A stretch of 64,000 nucleotides of DNA, taken from assembly GCA_964510535.1 (NCBI GenBank), contig CAZECG010000009.1, positions 30,303-94,302 of the forward strand, given 5' to 3'. This document shows positions 1-9,266 of the stretch, one piece after another. Under the pieces are notes generated by a model. That model ran no database searches, was not told the DNA's origin, and was given only the letters and a program-made list of their open reading frames with translations. The position numbers were made by a program, and so were the translations under genes. The DNA is from JAJPXC01 sp964510535. GTDB lineage: Bacteria; Bacteroidota; Bacteroidia; Bacteroidales; Muribaculaceae. Numbering within the stretch: position 1 is the first letter of the stretch; each line of letters starts with the position of its first letter.

Positions 1-1
1 G

Positions 2-2065
2 GAGGCAATCCAAAAGGGTCTCCGCATGATAGGCCAGGGTATGCACGGCTTTGTTGAGAACAAAGATATTTCAATCCCCGACATCGACAAGGCGTTGAGC
101 GAGCCGACCGACAAGCGTATGTTTGTCATAGCCAAGGCTATGCAAAACGGTTATACGGTCGACCGCATCCACGATTTGACTAAAATCGACAAGTGGTTCC
201 TCTATAAGCTTCAAAACATTATGGAGACGAGCCACAAGCTCGAGGCTTATAGCGAGATAGAGTCAGTCCCGGCGTGTTTGCTCCGCAAGGCTAAGGAACA
301 GGGCTTCAGCGACTTCCAAATCGCTCGTTCGGTACTTAAAGAGGGCATGACCAATGCCGAGCAGGCTAACAAGCAAGTCCGCGACTATCGTAAGAGCCTT
401 GGCATCACTCCGGTAGTGAAGCAGATTGACACGCTTGCCGCAGAGTATCCAGCGCAGACCAACTATCTGTATTTGACCTACAACGCTTCGGCTCACGATA
501 TTGATTATCTACACGACCATCGTTCAATCGTTGTGCTTGGTTCAGGGGCATACCGCATCGGCAGCTCGGTAGAGTTTGACTGGTGTTCGGTTAATGCGTT
601 GATGACCGTCAAGAAAGAGGGATGGAGATCGGTGATGATTAATTATAATCCTGAAACCGTATCGACCGACTATGATATGTGTGACCGCCTCTATTTTGAC
701 GAGCTCACGTTTGAGCGCGTGATGGATATTCTCGAACTGGAGCAGCCACACGGCACAATTCTATCAGTGGGTGGTCAGATACCCAACAACCTCGCCACAC
801 GCCTTGATGCGGAGGGTGTCAATATACTTGGGACGAGTGCCAAAAGCATTGATAACGCTGAAGACCGACATAAGTTCTCGTCGATGCTTGACGACCTCGG
901 CATAGACCAGCCTCGTTGGCGCGAACTGACAAGTTTCGATGACATTTACAAATTTATCGACGAGGTCGGATTCCCGGTACTCGTAAGACCCAGCTATGTG
1001 CTATCAGGAGCGGCGATGAACGTTTGCTCTAACAAAGATGAGCTTGAACGTTTCTTGCGCCTTGCGGCCAACGTATCAAAGCAACATCCTGTAGTGGTGT
1101 CGGAATTTATCCAACACGCTAAAGAAATCGAGATGGACGCTGTGGCGCAAAACGGCCAGATTAAAGTCTATGCAATCTCTGAGCATATCGAGTTTGCGGG
1201 TGTCCACTCCGGCGATGCCACAATACAGTTCCCGCCTCAAAAACTCTATGTAGAGACTATGCGCCGCATCAAGAAGGTGTCGTCGCAGATTGCTAAGGCG
1301 TTGAACATTTCGGGTCCGTTTAACATCCAGTTCTTGGCTAAGAACAATGATGTAAAAGTAATCGAGTGCAACTTGCGTGCGTCGCGTAGTTTCCCGTTTG
1401 TGTCGAAGGTGTTGAAAATTAACTTCATCGACTTGGCAACCAAAGTGATGCTCGGCATCAACGTCGAGAAACCGGCTAAAAACGCTTTTGACCTCGACTA
1501 TGTGGGTATAAAGGCGTCGCAGTTTAGCTTCTCTCGCTTGCAAGGTGCCGACCCCGTACTCGGCGTTGATATGTCGTCGACCGGCGAGGTTGGTTGCATA
1601 GGCGATGACACTTCAGAGGCTATTCTGAAATCAATGCTCTCGGTGGGTCTGAACGTTCCTAAAAAGACTGTGCTGTTGAGCACGGGTGCTCCGAAACAGA
1701 AAGCTGATATGCTTGAGGCAGCTCAACGCTTACACGCTAAGGGTTATCAGATTTATGCTACGGGGGGCACACACACGTTCCTCAACGATAACGGCATACC
1801 GGCAGTACGCGTCTACTGGCCCAGCCAGAGCGATATGCAGCCCCAGGCACTCGACTTGCTCCATAACAAGGAGATAGATTTGGTGGTAAATATTCCTAAG
1901 AATCTAACTTCGGCTGAGCTTGATAACGGCTACAAGATACGCCGTGCGGCAATCGACTTGAACATTCCGTTGCTCACCAACGCCCGTTTGGCATCGGCGT
2001 TTATCGACGCGTTCACAACAATGTCGCTCGATGATATTGAAATCAAGAGCTGGGGCGAGTATTAG
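2..2065 (+). CDS. carB: carbamoyl-phosphate synthase large subunit (5' end outside window)
   Basis: Makes carbamoyl phosphate from bicarbonate, ATP and glutamine-derived ammonia for pyrimidine and arginine synthesis. The reading frame is open from base 2, so the ATG at 26 is internal and the gene begins before the window; the visible part is about 687 of the usual ~1070 residues. Counting from that internal Met, residues ~25-130 are the oligomerisation domain, ~165-520 the second pre-ATP-grasp and ATP-grasp unit (GSGAYRIGSSVEFDW, VGFPVLVRPSYVLSGAAM, NLRASRS), and ~550-679 the MGS-like allosteric domain (ATGGTHTFL). A strong terminator follows directly. The small subunit gene is not in the window. 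Identification is secure. Confidence 0.97.
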   Translation, partial: EAIQKGLRMIGQGMHGFVENKDISIPDIDKALSEPTDKRMFVIAKAMQNGYTVDRIHDLTKIDKWFLYKLQNIMETSHKLEAYSEIESVPACLLRKAKEQGFSDFQIARSVLKEGMTNAEQANKQVRDYRKSLGITPVVKQIDTLAAEYPAQTNYLYLTYNASAHDIDYLHDHRSIVVLGSGAYRIGSSVEFDWCSVNALMTVKKEGWRSVMINYNPETVSTDYDMCDRLYFDELTFERVMDILELEQPHGTILSVGGQIPNNLATRLDAEGVNILGTSAKSIDNAEDRHKFSSMLDDLGIDQPRWRELTSFDDIYKFIDEVGFPVLVRPSYVLSGAAMNVCSNKDELERFLRLAANVSKQHPVVVSEFIQHAKEIEMDAVAQNGQIKVYAISEHIEFAGVHSGDATIQFPPQKLYVETMRRIKKVSSQIAKALNISGPFNIQFLAKNNDVKVIECNLRASRSFPFVSKVLKINFIDLATKVMLGINVEKPAKNAFDLDYVGIKASQFSFSRLQGADPVLGVDMSSTGEVGCIGDDTSEAILKSMLSVGLNVPKKTVLLSTGAPKQKADMLEAAQRLHAKGYQIYATGGTHTFLNDNGIPAVRVYWPSQSDMQPQALDLLHNKEIDLVVNIPKNLTSAELDNGYKIRRAAIDLNIPLLTNARLASAFIDAFTTMSLDDIEIKSWGEY

Positions 2066-2088
2066 GCTCATTATTTGTGAAAAAGTCA

Positions 2089-2126
2089 ATCGCCGCGGAG
2101 ATTAATATTTTCGCGGCGATTTTTTT
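2089..2126 (+). terminator. Rho-independent terminator after carB
   Basis: A 9-bp perfect stem (ATCGCCGCG with CGCGGCGAT), a 14-nt loop and six Ts follow the carB stop. The A-run on the left side lets it also serve the minus-strand ORF that stops at 2128. Confidence 0.88.
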
Positions 2127-2127
2127 C

Positions 2128-2316
2128 TTATACCGCACGGTTAAACGCTGCTCCGTTGCCGTCAGTGACCATGAAGCCACTCTTTGACTTAATGAAACCT
2201 TTGATGAGTCCGACAAGTGACAGAAGCGCCACCGAAGCTCCTGCCGCTACCAGCCCGATGGAGATAATCGCCGCAATCGCCGCACATATAATGCCGATAA
2301 ATTCTAATACCATCAT
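2128..2316 (-). CDS. small two-hydrophobic-segment membrane protein
   Basis: A 62-residue protein dominated by a hydrophobic stretch (about residues 3-45, rich in Ile, Ala, Leu and Gly, broken by a Gly/Ala/Ser hinge), followed by a short basic segment (KGFIKSKSG). This suggests one long or two short membrane helices. A purine-rich sequence (TTAGGAA) precedes the double ATG, and the stop abuts the bidirectional terminator at 2089-2126, which supports a real transcript. An upstream -7-like sequence is one base off TAnnTTTG. I do not recognise a family. The overlapping 2189-2377 frame lacks this character and is taken as a shadow. Confidence 0.5.
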   Translation of the reverse strand: MMVLEFIGIICAAIAAIISIGLVAAGASVALLSLVGLIKGFIKSKSGFMVTDGNGAAFNRAV

Positions 2317-2449
2317 TTCCTAATCGGTTATTATAAAACAAATACAAGTTGCTCTCATATAGGGGGAAAACGCCCATTCATAACTTAATAACACACATAC
2401 GATAATTTTTATCGAGCGAATTGATAAAATATTTCAAAAATATTTGTCA

Positions 2450-2477
2450 TTGAGTTGTCATAAATTTACTATATTCG
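2450..2477 (+). promoter_or_regulatory. Bacteroidota promoter for the pRiA4b-like gene
   Basis: TTG at 2450-2452, a 17-bp spacer and TATATTCG at 2470-2477, a TAnnTTTG-type -7 box. The predicted transcript starts near 2482, which favours the ATG at 2554 over the GTG at 2482 as translation start. Confidence 0.6.
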
Positions 2478-2553
2478 CAACGTGAAACTGCCACAAGCCT
2501 CAGACCCGCGGGTCAGGGCGGCAATTAGCAAAACATCAAATCGACAAAACTAT

Positions 2554-3108
2554 ATGATATTCAATTTCCGAGTAGTCTCTGATGAAGTCGACAATTTCAA
2601 AAGAGAAATAAAGATTGACGCTGACGCAACGTTTCTCAGTCTGAAAAACGCTATCTGTGACGCTGTCGGTTTTGACAAGAACCAAATGTGTTCATTTTTC
2701 CTGTGCGACCAAAACTGGGAAAAAGAAAAAGAAATCACACTTGAGGATATGGGCACAGACTCAGATCAAGATGTATGGCTGATGGATGAGACAATCCTAA
2801 GCGACTATATCGAGGATGAAGGACAACGCTTGATATTCACCTTTGATTATATGACCGACCGCTCATTCTTTATTGAAATGAAAGAGATGATTACGGGCAA
2901 AAATCTCAAAGACCCATTGTGTACTCTGTCTGTGGGACACGCTCCGGCTCAGGTCATGGATATGGATGAGTTTGAGACTAAAATCGACGCGAAAGCGGCC
3001 GCCGCGTCAGCCGGCGTTGACCTGGATGAGGATTTCTACGGCTCAAGCGAATTTAACGAAGATGAATTTGACGCCGCAGGTTTTGACGAAATGACGTTTG
3101 ACGAATAA
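2554..3108 (+). CDS. plasmid pRiA4b ORF-3-like family protein
   Basis: About 184 residues. The N-terminal ~130 residues match the pRiA4b ORF-3-like fold (FNFRVVSDEVDNFKREI at the start, then DADATFLSLKNAICDAVG, SSFFLCDQ-type and ITLEDMGTDSDQD segments). The last ~55 residues are a very acidic tail ending in repeated Asp/Glu/Phe. The frame can be extended to a GTG at 2482, but the promoter sits immediately before that codon and family members normally begin with a short M-[IV]-[FY] strand, so ATG 2554 is chosen. The biochemical role of the family is unknown. It stands alone, convergent with trpS. Confidence 0.82.
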   Translation: MIFNFRVVSDEVDNFKREIKIDADATFLSLKNAICDAVGFDKNQMCSFFLCDQNWEKEKEITLEDMGTDSDQDVWLMDETILSDYIEDEGQRLIFTFDYMTDRSFFIEMKEMITGKNLKDPLCTLSVGHAPAQVMDMDEFETKIDAKAAAASAGVDLDEDFYGSSEFNEDEFDAAGFDEMTFDE

Positions 3109-3130
3109 ACCACTTTATCAAAATAGCCAC

Positions 3131-3165
3131 AATCGGCTGATGCGAGTTGCTCGCATCAGCCGATT
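3131..3165. terminator. perfect hairpin between convergent genes
   Basis: A 16-bp perfect stem with a 3-nt loop (left arm 3131-3146, right arm 3150-3165) lies between two genes that end towards each other. There is no T-run on either side, but its length and place make it a likely shared terminator. Confidence 0.7.
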
Positions 3166-3190
3166 GGGCTACTATAGCGGATAAGATTAT

Positions 3191-4249
3191 TTACCAGAAG
3201 CGTTTTATGCCCATGACATCTCGTACTTCGGCAAGAGTCTTTGCGGCACGCTCGCGGGCGCGTTCGGCTCCCCGCTTCACGACCTTGGCGATGTACTCAT
3301 CATTGTCGCGGATGTCGAGGTAACGGTCGCGAATGGGGAGAGTGATTTTGAGGATATCCTCGGCGAGTTGCTTTTTAAGGTCACCGTAGCGTATCGAGCA
3401 GTCAGCGTAGGCATCGGTGAAGTGTTGCACGACGTCGGGAGTGGAAGTGAGACGCAGGAGCGTGAACAGGTTTTCGACAGGTTGCGTCATCGGCGAGTTG
3501 GGGGCTTGGGGGCCTTCGTCGGTGACGGCACGCATAACTTTCTTGCGCAAGACTTTCTCTTCATCGGCAAGATAGATGCAGTTGCCTTCGCTTTTGCCCA
3601 TTTTACCGGAGCCGTCGAGTCCGGGGACTTTGACGGGAGCTCCACCAAAGTCAAAGTTTGTCGGTTCGGGGAACAGGTCTACACCATAGAACGAGTTGAA
3701 TCGGCGGGCGAAACGGCGCGTCAACTCAAGGTGTTGCTCTTGGTCTTTACCGACGGGGACCTTGTGAGCCTTCTGAATGAGGATGTCGACAGCCATGAGC
3801 GTCGGGTAAGTGAGCAACCCGGCATTAACGCGCTTATTAGAATCAGTACCGATGATTTCCTTTTCGATATCGTCGTTATCGTTATCCGACTTTATGCCGA
3901 GAGCTTTGCGCGCTTTGTCTTTAAATGAAGCCGTGCGCATCAGCTCTCCAATGCCGACGTGCATATTCAGCAACAAGTATAGTTCAGGAATCTCGGGGAC
4001 ATCGCTCTGCACGAAAATCGTTGCTTTTTCAGGGTCAAGTCCCGCAGCGAGATATTCGGCTATGATGTCCTTAACGTTTCCGTGAAGCGATTTAGGGTCG
4101 GGGTGTGTGGTCAAGGCATGGAGGTCAGCGATAAAGAACAGACAATCATAATCGTTCTGCATCCTGACAAATTTGCTCAACGCCCCGAAATAATTACCCA
4201 GGTGGAGATTTCCAGTAGAGCGTATTCCGCTCAACACTACTTCTTTCAT
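3191..4249 (-). CDS. trpS: tryptophanyl-tRNA synthetase
   Basis: Charges tRNA-Trp in the cytoplasm. 352 residues, a normal length. The class I signature HLGN lies at residues 16-19 after SGIRSTGN, and the second signature appears as GKMGKSEGN, a KMSKS variant with Gly in the third position that is normal for many TrpRS. The start is supported by the promoter at 4280-4310. Monocistronic, convergent with the pRiA4b-like gene. Confidence 0.97.
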   Translation of the reverse strand: MKEVVLSGIRSTGNLHLGNYFGALSKFVRMQNDYDCLFFIADLHALTTHPDPKSLHGNVKDIIAEYLAAGLDPEKATIFVQSDVPEIPELYLLLNMHVGIGELMRTASFKDKARKALGIKSDNDNDDIEKEIIGTDSNKRVNAGLLTYPTLMAVDILIQKAHKVPVGKDQEQHLELTRRFARRFNSFYGVDLFPEPTNFDFGGAPVKVPGLDGSGKMGKSEGNCIYLADEEKVLRKKVMRAVTDEGPQAPNSPMTQPVENLFTLLRLTSTPDVVQHFTDAYADCSIRYGDLKKQLAEDILKITLPIRDRYLDIRDNDEYIAKVVKRGAERARERAAKTLAEVRDVMGIKRFW

Positions 4250-4279
4250 ATTTATATAGTATCTGTTTATTTCTATACG

Positions 4280-4310
4280 CGAAGTTAGTCAATCTGCGAT
4301 GCCGAAGCAA
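4280..4310 (-). promoter_or_regulatory. promoter of trpS
   Basis: Reading the minus strand, TTG (4308-4310), a 20-bp spacer and TAACTTCG (4280-4287), a good Bacteroidota -33/-7 pair about 30 nt before the trpS start. Confidence 0.65.
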
Positions 4311-4348
4311 ATCAAAATATATTTTCACATGGATGTAACATTTTTGGC

Positions 4349-4356
4349 TATCTTCG
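4349..4356 (+). promoter_or_regulatory. possible -7 box for the M16 protease gene
   Basis: TATCTTCG lies 36 bp before the ATG. No clear TTG stands at the proper distance, so this is a weaker call than the others. Confidence 0.45.
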
Positions 4357-4392
4357 CGTGTATATATAATAAACCATTAATCAATCACATTT

Positions 4393-7308
4393 ATGAGACT
4401 GAAATCCACTCGTCTGTTTCTCATGGTTGTGTCGGTAGCCTTAGGCTTTCAAGTCCAAGCCGGCAAGTACCAATATGAAACAGTACCCGGCGACCCAATG
4501 AAAACGATGGTATACACCCTGCCCAACGGGTTGAAAGTGTACATGAGCGTCAACAAAGATATGCCGCGCATCCAGACCAATATCGCCGTAAAAGTGGGCA
4601 GCAAGAACGACCCCGCCGAGACCACCGGTTTGGCCCACTATTTCGAACATATGATGTTTAAGGGCACAACAGACTTCGGCACGACCAATTACGAGGCGGA
4701 AAAGCCGTTGCTCGACAAAATCGAGGAGCTGTTTGAGACCTATCGCCAAACGACCGACTCAACCGCACGCGCAGCGTTGTATCACGAGATAGACAGCATA
4801 TCGTATGAGGCATCGAAGATAGCGATACCCAACGAGTACGACAAGTTGATGACGACAATCGGAGCAATCGGAACTAACGCCTACACTTCATACGATATGA
4901 CCTGCTATGTGGAAGATATTCCGTCGAACGAGCTTGAGCGTTGGGCAAAGATACAGTCGAACCGATTTGAGAAGCCGGTGTTGCGCGGATTCCACACGGA
5001 GTTAGAGACGATATATGAGGAGAAAAATATGTCGTTGACAAAAGATTCGCAAAAGATGACGGAGGGCTTGATGGCCGCTATGTTTCCTCACCACCCGTAC
5101 GGACAGTGGTCGGTGCTGGGCTATCAACAGCATCTGAAGAATCCTTCAATCACCAATATCAAGGCATACCACAAGAATTGGTATGTGCCAAACAATATGG
5201 CGATATTGATGTCGGGAGATTTCGACCCCGACACCGCAGTAGATGCCATCACAAAATATTTCGGGCATCTGAAGGCAAATCAGAATCTGCCGAAGCTGGA
5301 GTTCACGCCGGAGCCGCCTATCACGTCGCCAGTGGAGACCGAGGTGTGGGGCAACGAGTCAGAAGCGTTGTTGCTTGCGTGGCGACTGCCGAAGGCGAGC
5401 CATGAGGATATAGAAAAGATGGAATTGCTCGAGTATATAGTCAACAACGGACAAGCCGGCTTGATAGACTTGGACATTAATCAAAAGCAGAAAGCGCTCG
5501 GTGTCGGAGCGGGTTGTGAGTCGCTGAGCGACTACTCAATATTTATGGTGTCAGGAAGGCCCAAAGAGGGGCAAACGCTTGAAGAATTGAAACGCTTGTT
5601 GCTTGACGAGTTTGCAAAGCTGCGCAACGGAGAGTTTGACAACAGCTTGATACCCGCGACAATCAACAACTTCAAGGCGAGCGAGCAGAGAGAGCTTGAC
5701 AGCAATTATGGCCGCGTGGACAGAATGGAAACATCGTTTATCAACGATATACCGCTGTCGGCAATGGTGAGCCGCAATGAGCGATTGAGCAAGATGACGA
5801 AAGAGGATATAGTGGCAATGGCAAACAAATATCTCCGCGAGGACAATTATGTCGCAATCTATAAACGTCAAGGCCAAGACACAACCGAGCTTAAAATCGC
5901 CAAACAGCCAATCACTCCGATAGAGATGAACCGCGACACGGCGAGCGCATACCTCAACGCCATCGTCGCCGAGGAAGTGCCGCCGATAGAGCCGGTGTTT
6001 GTCGACTTCGAGAAGGATTTGACATTTTTGAACGCTAACAAGAACATTCCCGTAATCTATAAGCAGAACTTGAGCAACGATATGTTTTCGGTAACATACG
6101 TCTACGACTATGGCGTAAACAATGACAAAGAAATCGCAATGCTCAACTACTATATGGATCTTCTCGGGACAAAGAAGATGGACAACGAAGAGTATGCCCA
6201 GAAATTCTATGAGCTGGCTTGCTCTTACAAGATTAGCGTCGGCAAACGCGAGAGCTACGTGACATTGGAAGGGCTTTCGGAAAACATGGAAGAAGCAATG
6301 GCGCTGCTTGACGAGCTGATGAACAACGCTGTCGCCGACAAAGAGATGTATGACAATGTTGTGGAGCAGACGATAAAGAGCCGCGAGAACCGCTTGAAAA
6401 ATCAAAGCGCCAACTTCAACGCCTTGTATGAGTATATCTCAACCGGACCCGCGCAGATGAAATCATACAAGCTAACCAACGAAGAGCTAAAAAACATCAG
6501 CCCCCAGCACTTGACCGACCAGCTTAAATCGTTGAACAAAATGGAGCACACGATAATATATTATGGGCCGATGGATGAGAAAACGGCTATCGCAACGATA
6601 GAGAAGACCCACAAGACGCCGAAAAAGCTGACTAAGATTGCGAAAAAAGAGGTCGAAAAACCGTTGGAACCAAAAGAGACAACATTTTTCATAGCACCAT
6701 ACGACGCGAAACAGCTTTATATGACAGAATATAGCTGCGATGGAAAATTGTATGACCAATCGATAGAGAACCAGCGCATGATGTTTAACGAATATTTCGG
6801 CGGCGGCATGAACTCGATAGTATTCCAAGAAATGCGCGAACGCCGCAGCTTGGCATACTCAGCCAGAGCAGATTTCCAAGGTCAAAGGTATCTTGACGAG
6901 CCATACCGCTTCAGAACGACAATAGCGACCCAAAACGACAAGATGGCCGACGCGATCGAAGCATTTGCCGAAATAATCGAAGAAATGCCGTTGAGCCAAA
7001 ACGCATTTGACCATGCAAAGCAGGGGATGGAAGCCCGCTTGCGCACAGAGCGTTTCATCAAGGATAACGCCGCATGGGTATATATCGGCTGCCAACGTCT
7101 TGGCCTTAAGAGCGATTGGCACAAAACGATGTATGAGGCATTACCGAGCATGACACTCGAGACAGTGTCGGACTTCCATCAGAAACAAGTCAAAGGCCGC
7201 ACATACCACATCGGCATTCTCGGAGACTCGAAAGACCTCGACCTCGATTACCTTCGCAGGCATGGCAAAGTGGTCATGCTGACGACCGAAGATATATTCG
7301 GATTCTAA
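4393..7308 (+). CDS. exported M16 family (pitrilysin/insulinase-like) zinc metallopeptidase
   Basis: 971 residues, the length of a complete two-unit M16 protein. Residues 1-23 form a signal peptide (hydrophobic LFLMVVSVALGF, cleavage near VQA-G). The inverted zinc motif HxxEH is present at H82-E85-H86 (HYFEHMMFKG), with the downstream glutamate region ETIYEEKN. The C-terminal half has the inactive-unit signature, including NEYFGGGMNSIVFQEMRE and RRSLAYSARA. It probably degrades peptides in the periplasm or at the cell surface. Single gene with its own terminator. Substrate unknown. Confidence 0.93.
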   Translation: MRLKSTRLFLMVVSVALGFQVQAGKYQYETVPGDPMKTMVYTLPNGLKVYMSVNKDMPRIQTNIAVKVGSKNDPAETTGLAHYFEHMMFKGTTDFGTTNYEAEKPLLDKIEELFETYRQTTDSTARAALYHEIDSISYEASKIAIPNEYDKLMTTIGAIGTNAYTSYDMTCYVEDIPSNELERWAKIQSNRFEKPVLRGFHTELETIYEEKNMSLTKDSQKMTEGLMAAMFPHHPYGQWSVLGYQQHLKNPSITNIKAYHKNWYVPNNMAILMSGDFDPDTAVDAITKYFGHLKANQNLPKLEFTPEPPITSPVETEVWGNESEALLLAWRLPKASHEDIEKMELLEYIVNNGQAGLIDLDINQKQKALGVGAGCESLSDYSIFMVSGRPKEGQTLEELKRLLLDEFAKLRNGEFDNSLIPATINNFKASEQRELDSNYGRVDRMETSFINDIPLSAMVSRNERLSKMTKEDIVAMANKYLREDNYVAIYKRQGQDTTELKIAKQPITPIEMNRDTASAYLNAIVAEEVPPIEPVFVDFEKDLTFLNANKNIPVIYKQNLSNDMFSVTYVYDYGVNNDKEIAMLNYYMDLLGTKKMDNEEYAQKFYELACSYKISVGKRESYVTLEGLSENMEEAMALLDELMNNAVADKEMYDNVVEQTIKSRENRLKNQSANFNALYEYISTGPAQMKSYKLTNEELKNISPQHLTDQLKSLNKMEHTIIYYGPMDEKTAIATIEKTHKTPKKLTKIAKKEVEKPLEPKETTFFIAPYDAKQLYMTEYSCDGKLYDQSIENQRMMFNEYFGGGMNSIVFQEMRERRSLAYSARADFQGQRYLDEPYRFRTTIATQNDKMADAIEAFAEIIEEMPLSQNAFDHAKQGMEARLRTERFIKDNAAWVYIGCQRLGLKSDWHKTMYEALPSMTLETVSDFHQKQVKGRTYHIGILGDSKDLDLDYLRRHGKVVMLTTEDIFGF

Positions 7309-7338
7309 AGTTTAACACTACATTTCCTTATTTCAATA

Positions 7339-7378
7339 ACGGCTGTTTCCGATTAATTCGGCAAACAGCCGTCTTTAT
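7339..7378 (+). terminator. terminator after the M16 protease gene
   Basis: A 10-bp stem (ACGGCTGTTT with AAACAGCCGT) extended by an inner CCGA/TCGG pairing, followed by a T-rich tract. Confidence 0.82.
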
Positions 7379-7433
7379 TTCTTTACTCATAATATTTTTT
7401 CAGTTCACATCACAAATTTTAATATTAATTTCC

Positions 7434-7441
7434 TAATTTTG
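7434..7441 (+). promoter_or_regulatory. -7 box for the lipoprotein/DUF5723 operon
   Basis: TAATTTTG, a perfect TAnnTTTG, 50 bp before the ATG of the lipoprotein gene. The expected upstream TTG is not clear. Confidence 0.6.
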
Positions 7442-7490
7442 CGACTAAAATGGAAATAACAACAATTCATAAATTAAAAGTTTTTTCTCT

Positions 7491-9236
7491 ATGAAAAATC
7501 CACTCACCCAAAAATTTTTATTGGCGATAGGTGCAGTTTTGTCAATGGCATCATGTGTCGATGACAATTATGACCTGAGCGACATAGATTCCACAACAAG
7601 AATCGAAGTCAAGGATTTGGTCGTACCAATTAATCTTGACGTCATTTCACTGGAAAGCATTCTCGACATTAAAGAAGGTGAAGCCATTCAGGTGATTGAC
7701 GGGCAGTATGCCATCGTCAAAGGAGGCAGTGTCGACGCAGCGCAAATCAACATTCCCGCTGTCAGTGTCAAGGCACCGGTCATCAAACCGACCGAATCAA
7801 CCGTCTACGCCGAAGGCTTCCATTCAAGCTCACCAATGAAAAGCGGATTGGGTTCTCTGCGGTTCCCGCTGTCATCAACTCCACCTGACTGTAAATATAG
7901 CACATCAGACGTGAGCGACTATATCGTCGCTATCAATTCATGCGAGTGCGATGTATCGCTTGACCTTACAGTATCGCTCGTTGAAGCCAAAGACATCATC
8001 AGAAGCTGCGACTTTTCCGACATAGTCTTCCAGCTACCTAAAGGACTGAGCATGACCGAAAGCGCAGGCGGCAGTTACAATCCAAACACCGGCGAGCTTT
8101 ATATCGCTGACAAGCAAATAAGCGGCAGCGCCCTCACCGTGCATCTTGAAGCTGACGGCATAGATTTCAGCAAGACAAACTACAGCTACAACAATCCCAC
8201 CCTCACAGTCGACGAGAAAATCTACCTCAAATCAGGCTTCGCCACCATATCGGCGAGCGATATAGTCGGCGACATAAGCTCTATACCCACATCCCTTACC
8301 CTCCGCACTGAATACGTGTTATCAGACATTAACATCAAATCGTTCACAGGCCGTATAAAATACGAAGTCGATGATGTTAACATCCCCGAGGTCAGCCTCA
8401 ACGACCTGCCCAACGTACTGTCGCAAGAAGGGACTGACATTTCCATAACCAATCCTTGCCTATATCTGCAATTTAACAACGCTTTACAGCAATATGAGCT
8501 TAAAGCGCAATCAGGACTGTCAATGACAGCTATCCGTCCCGGTGAAGCCGACAAGACATTCGGGCTAAACCCCGGTCAGCTCATCGCTATCAACACCAAT
8601 CATCCCGACGGTAGCTACAGTTTCTGCCTGTCGCCCGAAATGCCCTCGACAATCGACGCGGAATTTGCAGGAGCCGAACATGTCGGCTACTCATCACTGA
8701 GCTATGTATTGAGCGGCAACGGAATGCCCAAAAGCATCAAAGTGAATCTCGTAGATCCCATTATCCCCGACCAACCGGTTAATTTGTTCCCTCTTGGAGC
8801 TGATATGGGAAAGATAAGTGGAAAATACAAGCTCGTCGCTCCCCTAAACTTCATGAGCGGCTCATATGTCACATATGCCAACGACATGGACGGATGGAAC
8901 GACGAAGAATTTGACAAAGTCACCATCACCACTCTCACAATAACTATGAAAGCCAGCTCAGACGTTCCAGTCGCACTCGACTTCACAGCATATCCGATTG
9001 ACGTTGATGGCAAACAGATTGGTGATGTCGAAGTCACAGGCGCTCAAATCAATGCGAACGCTCAAGATCAAGAAATAACCCTTCGTATAACGGGACAAAT
9101 CCAGCATCTCGACGGCTTGCGCTATCGCGCCGTCGCCACAGCCGCTGCCGACGGGAAGACCATTTCGCCCGACATGACTATCACACTGAAAGATGTGAGA
9201 CCTGTCGTTTCAGGTTACTATGAGAAAGAATTATAA
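7491..9236 (+). CDS. large Bacteroidota surface/periplasmic lipoprotein of unknown function
   Basis: 581 residues. A lipoprotein signal ends in LSMASC with Cys22 as lipidation site, followed by an acidic stretch (VDDNYDLSDID) that resembles the lipoprotein surface-export signal of Bacteroidota. The rest is beta-rich and repetitive, with many Val/Ile/Ser/Thr strands and no catalytic motif that I recognise. It is followed 30 bp later by a DUF5723-type outer membrane protein and probably shares its transcript, so the two may form an envelope complex. I do not assign a function. Confidence 0.8.
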   Translation: MKNPLTQKFLLAIGAVLSMASCVDDNYDLSDIDSTTRIEVKDLVVPINLDVISLESILDIKEGEAIQVIDGQYAIVKGGSVDAAQINIPAVSVKAPVIKPTESTVYAEGFHSSSPMKSGLGSLRFPLSSTPPDCKYSTSDVSDYIVAINSCECDVSLDLTVSLVEAKDIIRSCDFSDIVFQLPKGLSMTESAGGSYNPNTGELYIADKQISGSALTVHLEADGIDFSKTNYSYNNPTLTVDEKIYLKSGFATISASDIVGDISSIPTSLTLRTEYVLSDINIKSFTGRIKYEVDDVNIPEVSLNDLPNVLSQEGTDISITNPCLYLQFNNALQQYELKAQSGLSMTAIRPGEADKTFGLNPGQLIAINTNHPDGSYSFCLSPEMPSTIDAEFAGAEHVGYSSLSYVLSGNGMPKSIKVNLVDPIIPDQPVNLFPLGADMGKISGKYKLVAPLNFMSGSYVTYANDMDGWNDEEFDKVTITTLTITMKASSDVPVALDFTAYPIDVDGKQIGDVEVTGAQINANAQDQEITLRITGQIQHLDGLRYRAVATAAADGKTISPDMTITLKDVRPVVSGYYEKEL

Positions 9237-9266
9237 ACAGCCAAACCATCAATCGACAATCAAATC

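Noticed and set aside
5551..6405. 284-codon open frame on the minus strand inside the M16 protease gene
   Set aside because: Overlaps a complete recognised gene on the other strand, has no signature and shows unnatural His/Val/Phe-rich composition; a codon-bias shadow.
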